From positions 1-64,000 of the forward strand of contig JAEZDJ010000112.1 of NCBI GenBank assembly GCA_023429565.1: a stretch of DNA of 64,000 nucleotides, in the 5' to 3' direction. The translations under genes and the position numbers were made by a program. Under the pieces are notes generated by a model. That model was given only the letters and a program-made list of their open reading frames with translations, did no database searches and was not told the origin of the DNA. Shown here in pieces: positions 60,580 to 64,000 of the stretch. The DNA is from Actinomycetes bacterium. Its GTDB lineage: Bacteria > Actinomycetota > Coriobacteriia > Coriobacteriales > Eggerthellaceae. Position 1 is the first letter of the stretch. The number at the start of each line of letters is the position of its first letter.

Positions 60580-61290
60580 TCATCTGGCCGTGCAAATCTC
60601 CCTGACGAAATACTCATGCACGCGCGCATCCCCGGTGAGCTCGGGATGGAAGGCCGTGGCAAGCACCGATCCCTGCCGCACGGCCACAATCCGGGTCTCG
60701 CCATCAGCCTGCACATCCGCCCCTGGACCTTCGGAAACCGCTCCGTCCCCCCAACAGGCTGCGGCCGCCCCAGCATTCCGGCAAGCCGCATCGACCGGCG
60801 TCCCAACATCAAACGGGGCGGTCACGGCGTCCCTCTGCACGGTCGCGAGCACCTGGACGTCCGAACCCGCCGCAACCACAAAGGGGGCCCGGATGAACGT
60901 CATGGGAACGATGCCGATCCTTCCAAAGGCCCCCTCCGTCCGAAAGCTGCCCAGCTGCCTGCCGAAGGCATTGCGGCGCACGACGACATCCAGAACGGGC
61001 AGGCAGCCTGCACCGCGCCCCTCCACCTCCCGAGCCAGCATGATCATGCCAGCACAGGTGCCAAAAACCGGCAGGCCGTCAGCGATCGCGCGGCCGAGGG
61101 GTTCCGCGAGGGCGCGATCATGAAGAAGCTTGGCCATGACCGTGCTCTCGCCTCCGGGAATGACAAGCCCATCCAGATCATCGCTCAAATCCCTGGGCTG
61201 CCTCACCTCGACGCAGGATGCCCCCAAACCAGCCAAGGCCCTCTCATGCTCGGCAAAGGCTCCCTGAAGCGCCAGCACGCCGATGCGCAT
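60580..61290 (-). CDS. pdxT: Pyridoxal 5'-phosphate synthase glutaminase subunit
   Basis: Supplies ammonia to PdxS. The 236-residue class-I amidotransferase has IGVLALQGAFAEHE, VIPGGESTVM, catalytic Cys in VFGTCAGMIMLA, the oxyanion RNAFGRQLGSF block and FHPELTGD for the His/Glu pair. A variable loop (PVDAACRNAGAAAACWGDGAVSEGPG) lengthens it slightly over Bacillus PdxT. It lies four bases after pdxS. Confidence 0.93.
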   Translation of the reverse strand: MRIGVLALQGAFAEHERALAGLGASCVEVRQPRDLSDDLDGLVIPGGESTVMAKLLHDRALAEPLGRAIADGLPVFGTCAGMIMLAREVEGRGAGCLPVLDVVVRRNAFGRQLGSFRTEGAFGRIGIVPMTFIRAPFVVAAGSDVQVLATVQRDAVTAPFDVGTPVDAACRNAGAAAACWGDGAVSEGPGADVQADGETRIVAVRQGSVLATAFHPELTGDARVHEYFVREICTAR

Positions 61291-61294
61291 GAGG

Positions 61295-62170
61295 TCACTG
61301 TCCCCTTTCGGCCATGATGAGTTCAATCTCGGCCTCGTTTATGCCAACCATGGCCTCCCCCAGCCCTTCGGAAACGCCGGCGATCAAGGCAGCGTCGCCA
61401 AAGTTGGTCACCGCCTGTACAATGGCTGCGGCACGACGTGCCGGATTGCCCGACTTGAAAATGCCCGACCCCACGAACACGCCCTCGGCACCCAGCTGCA
61501 TCATGAGCGCTGCGTCAGCCGGCGTCGCAATGCCGCCCGCAGCAAAGTTGACGACGGGAAGGCTTCCCTGAGCAGCCACAGCCCTAACCAGATCCAGGGG
61601 TGCCCCCAGTCGCTTGGCGGCCTCGTTGAGCTCATCGGGACGGCAGGCGGAAAGCTCGCGGATGCCTTCGTTCATCGTGCGCATATGGCGCACGGCCTGC
61701 ACGACGTCACCGGTGCCAGGCTCCCCCTTCGTGCGTATCATGGCAGCGCCTTCTCCAATGCGCCGCAGTGCCTCGCCCAAATCCCGCGCTCCGCACACGA
61801 ACGGCGCGCGAAAAGACCGCTTGTCAATGTGGTAGGTGTCGTCAGCGGGAGACAGCACTTCGCTCTCGTCGATATAATCGATGTCGAGAGCCTCGAGCAG
61901 CTGAGCTTCGACGAAATGCCCGATGCGACATTTAGCCATGACGGGAATGGAAACCGCACGCTGTATGTCCTTGATCAACTGCGGGTCACTCATGCGGGAG
62001 ACGCCGCCAGCCGATCGGATGTCAGCAGGGATGCGCTCCAGAGCCATGACGGCGCATGCTCCGGCCTCCTCGGCGATGCGTGCCTGCTCCGGCGTGGTCA
62101 CATCCATGATCACGCCTCCCTTGAGCATCTGCGCAAGGTTTCTGTTCAATTCGTATTGCTGCTCGTCCAT
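61295..62170 (-). CDS. pdxS: Pyridoxal 5'-phosphate synthase synthase subunit
   Basis: Builds PLP from ribose 5-phosphate, glyceraldehyde 3-phosphate and ammonia. The 291-residue TIM-barrel protein has AQMLKGGVIMDVTTPEQARIAEEAGACAVMALERIPADIR, IPVMAKCRIGHFVEAQ, RAPFVCGARDLGEALRRI, MIRTKGEPGTG and VNFAAGGIATPADAALMMQLGAEGVFVGSGIFKS, the highly conserved PdxS set with its catalytic lysines. Divergent from the MocR regulator gene. Confidence 0.97.
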   Translation of the reverse strand: MDEQQYELNRNLAQMLKGGVIMDVTTPEQARIAEEAGACAVMALERIPADIRSAGGVSRMSDPQLIKDIQRAVSIPVMAKCRIGHFVEAQLLEALDIDYIDESEVLSPADDTYHIDKRSFRAPFVCGARDLGEALRRIGEGAAMIRTKGEPGTGDVVQAVRHMRTMNEGIRELSACRPDELNEAAKRLGAPLDLVRAVAAQGSLPVVNFAAGGIATPADAALMMQLGAEGVFVGSGIFKSGNPARRAAAIVQAVTNFGDAALIAGVSEGLGEAMVGINEAEIELIMAERGQ

Positions 62171-62241
62171 TGTCTTCGGCTTCCTTTCCACATGGTTTCC
62201 TTCACGCCGGGCAGGGAGGGATTCGCTCCCGTCCCCAAGAC

Positions 62242-62303
62242 AGATAACCTCATATCTGGTATGGTTACAATGACCAGATTGATTATTTCTTACCAGACCA
62301 GAT
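62242..62303. promoter_or_regulatory. pdxST promoter with repeated ACCAGAT operators
   Basis: On the minus strand TTGTAA (62265-62270) and TTATCT (62242-62247) are 17 bases apart and point at pdxS. Around them ACCAGAT occurs at 62273-62279 and 62297-62303, ACCAGA at 62292-62297, and the inverted form ATCTGGT at 62254-62260 inside the spacer. PdxR-type regulators bind such mixed direct and inverted repeats. Confidence 0.65.
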
Positions 62304-62393
62304 TTGATGCAGCAGAGGCAAGGGGCAGGGATTTCAAAACGATTCCCCCTCAATCGCCCAACCGCCAAGGAGGCCAGAAGAAAGGGATACGCC

Positions 62394-63917
62394 ATGTTGA
62401 CGCCATCGCTCACCGCAGACGCAGGCACGCCCCTCTACGAGCAGCTCTACCGTCACATACGGTCATGCATCGAGAACGGGGAGCTCGCCGGCAACGACCG
62501 TCTTCCCTCCCGGCGAAACCTCGCCGAACATGCCCACATCAGCCCCTTTACGGTTGATAACGCCTACCGGCAGCTCCTGGCCGAGGGATATGTGTACACG
62601 GTGCCAAAAAGAGGTTACTTCGTCTGCGACCTGCCGCCCATGATTGCCTCGGAAAGATGCCAGAAGCCAAGCGGAAGCAGGATAAGAAGCAAGGAGGACG
62701 CCGAAGGAAGCGGGTGTGGCGCCCGTGATTCCAGCGGGACCGGCCTGCAGCGCCAGCCCGATCCCACAACGTCTCCATCGCAGCCCCAAGGCATGCCCGC
62801 CGCAGCGGATCCGCAGGAACGTCCCCCATCGGATGAGGCAATCCGCTACGATCTGAAGACCAACGCCGTCGACATCACGCATTTTCCCTACTCCGTGTGG
62901 AGCCGCCTCATGCGCGAGTGCATGCGGGAAAATCCCGCCTCCCTGCTTGCCGCCGGCGATCCCGAAGGAGATGAGGGACTGCGCCGGGAGATAGCCCACT
63001 ACCTCCATGCGTTTCGGGGCATGGAGGTCGATCCTAGCCGAATCGTCGTCGGAGCAGGCACCGAATACCTCATCGGGCTGATCACCGAGCTCGTTGCGGA
63101 AGCGTCAGTGGCCTTCGAGGACCCGGGATACGACAAGATCCCCCGCCTGCTCGCAGCCCGCCATGTTGCAGGCTATCCCGTCCCGGTTGACGATGACGGC
63201 ATTCGTGTCGACGAGCTCGAACGCACGCCCGCCTCCCTTGTCGTCGTCACGCCGTCGAATCACTTCCCCACCGGAGCCGTGATGGGCATAGGCCGCCGCA
63301 CCCGTCTCCTGGACTGGGCCTCACAAGGTCGGCGCTACATCATCGAGGACGACTTTGACAGCGAGTTCCGCTTCGTGCGCAGGCCCATACCGACGCTGCA
63401 CAGCCTCGACCGGGGAGATAACGTCATCTACCTCAACTCGTTCGCCACCACCCTGACGCCATCACTGCGCATCGCCTACCTGGTGTTGCCCTTGGATCTC
63501 ATGGATGATTACCGCACCCGCCTGAGATTCTACTCGTCCACCGTCTCGCGGTTCGAGCAGCTCACGCTCAAACGGTTCCTGGAGCGCGGCTATTACGAGC
63601 GCCACCTCAACCGCATGAGAGGACTGTACAAAGCCCGGAAAAGCGCGTTTCTGGACGAATTGAAGCCCCTGGGAGACCAGCTTGCGACGAAGGGACAGGA
63701 TGCGGGGCTCCATCTGGTGTTGACGATGCCCCGCCTGACAGAGGAGAACCTCGTGAACCTCTCCCGGGCGCAGGGAGTGGGCGTGAGGCCGCTCTCGCGC
63801 TCCTATGCGGGAACCGCCCCTGAGACGCACGCAGTCGTCGCCGGATACGCCGGCTTCCAGGAAGAAGAGCTGCGTCAAGCGGCGAGGCTTCTCGTTGAAG
63901 CCTGGAGCGAAGGCTAG
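62394..63917 (+). CDS. pdxR: MocR-family (PdxR-like) GntR/aminotransferase regulator lacking the PLP lysine
   Basis: A 507-residue chimera of a GntR winged helix (PLYEQLYRHIRSCIENGELAGNDRLPSRRNLAEHAHISPFTVDNAYRQL), a low-complexity linker of about 70 residues and an aminotransferase-fold domain from about 155. The latter has VGAGTEYLIGLITE, FEDPGYDKI and IIEDDFDSEFRF. Where MocR proteins read SFSKTLxPGLR, this one reads SFATTLTPSLRIAYLVLP: threonine 352 replaces the lysine that holds PLP. It is divergent from pdxST and faces the ACCAGAT repeats, so it is probably their regulator. ATG at 62394, AAAGGGA site. Confidence 0.86.
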   Translation: MLTPSLTADAGTPLYEQLYRHIRSCIENGELAGNDRLPSRRNLAEHAHISPFTVDNAYRQLLAEGYVYTVPKRGYFVCDLPPMIASERCQKPSGSRIRSKEDAEGSGCGARDSSGTGLQRQPDPTTSPSQPQGMPAAADPQERPPSDEAIRYDLKTNAVDITHFPYSVWSRLMRECMRENPASLLAAGDPEGDEGLRREIAHYLHAFRGMEVDPSRIVVGAGTEYLIGLITELVAEASVAFEDPGYDKIPRLLAARHVAGYPVPVDDDGIRVDELERTPASLVVVTPSNHFPTGAVMGIGRRTRLLDWASQGRRYIIEDDFDSEFRFVRRPIPTLHSLDRGDNVIYLNSFATTLTPSLRIAYLVLPLDLMDDYRTRLRFYSSTVSRFEQLTLKRFLERGYYERHLNRMRGLYKARKSAFLDELKPLGDQLATKGQDAGLHLVLTMPRLTEENLVNLSRAQGVGVRPLSRSYAGTAPETHAVVAGYAGFQEEELRQAARLLVEAWSEG

Positions 63918-63955
63918 CCCGTCCGCCTCCAGGCGAGCCTTCGCAGGCGCAGGGG

Positions 63956-64000
63956 CTACGCCTCGGAAGCCACCTTTGTCTTGGGAGCGAGCTTCTCGCT
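63956..64000 (-). CDS. C-terminal end of an unidentified protein
   Basis: Minus-strand codons running into the window edge read SEKLAPKTKVASEA and then stop at 63958-63956. Only 14 residues are visible, so no family can be given. It would be convergent with the MocR-type gene. Confidence 0.3.
   Translation of the reverse strand, partial: SEKLAPKTKVASEA

Noticed and set aside
1..64000. CRISPR array, prophage, IS element or integrative element
   Set aside because: No regularly spaced repeats, transposase, phage structural genes or att-like duplications beside the tRNA genes were seen; the only recombinase is the housekeeping XerD.

Overview
The window is GC-rich, densely packed bacterial chromosome. 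I think it comes from a class Coriobacteriia actinobacterium (Eggerthellaceae-like), an inference from gene content. The division/cell-wall cluster has no ftsA but carries sepF and divIVA next to ftsZ. MurE has the DNPR motif of meso-diaminopimelate ligases. Heme is made by the anaerobic siroheme route (ahb genes). No phage, IS element, CRISPR array or rRNA operon was found. The one clearly foreign-looking patch is a low-GC dinJ/yafQ toxin-antitoxin module near 3.1-3.9 kb.

Layout: 0.6-2.9 kb holds the CCA-adding enzyme and a CDGSH/ferredoxin-type Fe-S protein. 3.2-5.0 kb holds the toxin-antitoxin module and a Tat-exported NlpC/P60 cell-wall hydrolase. 5.3-5.6 kb holds tRNA-Gln and tRNA-Glu with their promoter and terminator, followed by an MBL-fold hydrolase and an amidohydrolase (5.6-8.5 kb). 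8.7-13.1 kb (minus strand) is a TPP-riboswitch-controlled thiamine operon, thiC-thiM-thiE-isochorismatase-thiD; thiN lies nearby and RNase P RNA follows at 14.35 kb. 15.1-19.9 kb (minus) holds a MerR regulator, a radical-SAM protein resembling heme synthase AhbD, and a FecBCD-like iron/heme ABC transporter. 20.2-41.8 kb (minus) is the division and cell-wall cluster in transcription order mraZ-rsmH-ftsL-ftsI-murE-murF-mraY-murD-ftsW-murG-murC-murB-ftsQ-ftsZ-pgeF-yggS-sepF-proC-yggT-divIVA-yggU, headed by a promoter carrying MraZ boxes. xerD and pyrG follow (42.2-44.8 kb). 45.2-55.9 kb (plus) is a small LuxR-type regulator and a heme operon: hemX-sirC-hemA-hemC-cobA/hemD-ahbC-hemB-ahbAB-hemL, then an unusual tRNA-Glu gene and a strong terminator. 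A DUF1846 protein, NAD kinase, MurJ, and the vitamin B6 locus (pdxST and a divergent MocR-type regulator) complete the window.

How the genes work together: the heme operon contains what is needed from glutamyl-tRNA to Fe-coproporphyrin III via siroheme. The last enzyme (AhbD) appears to be encoded 27 kb away beside the iron/heme transporter. The most striking observation is the tRNA-Glu(CUC)-like gene between hemL and the operon terminator. It folds into a good cloverleaf but has G instead of the near-invariant U33 and a weak T-stem. That is compatible with a tRNA specialised for glutamyl-tRNA reductase (HemA) rather than for the ribosome. A second is the MocR/PdxR-like regulator of pdxST, in which the usual PLP-binding lysine is replaced by threonine.
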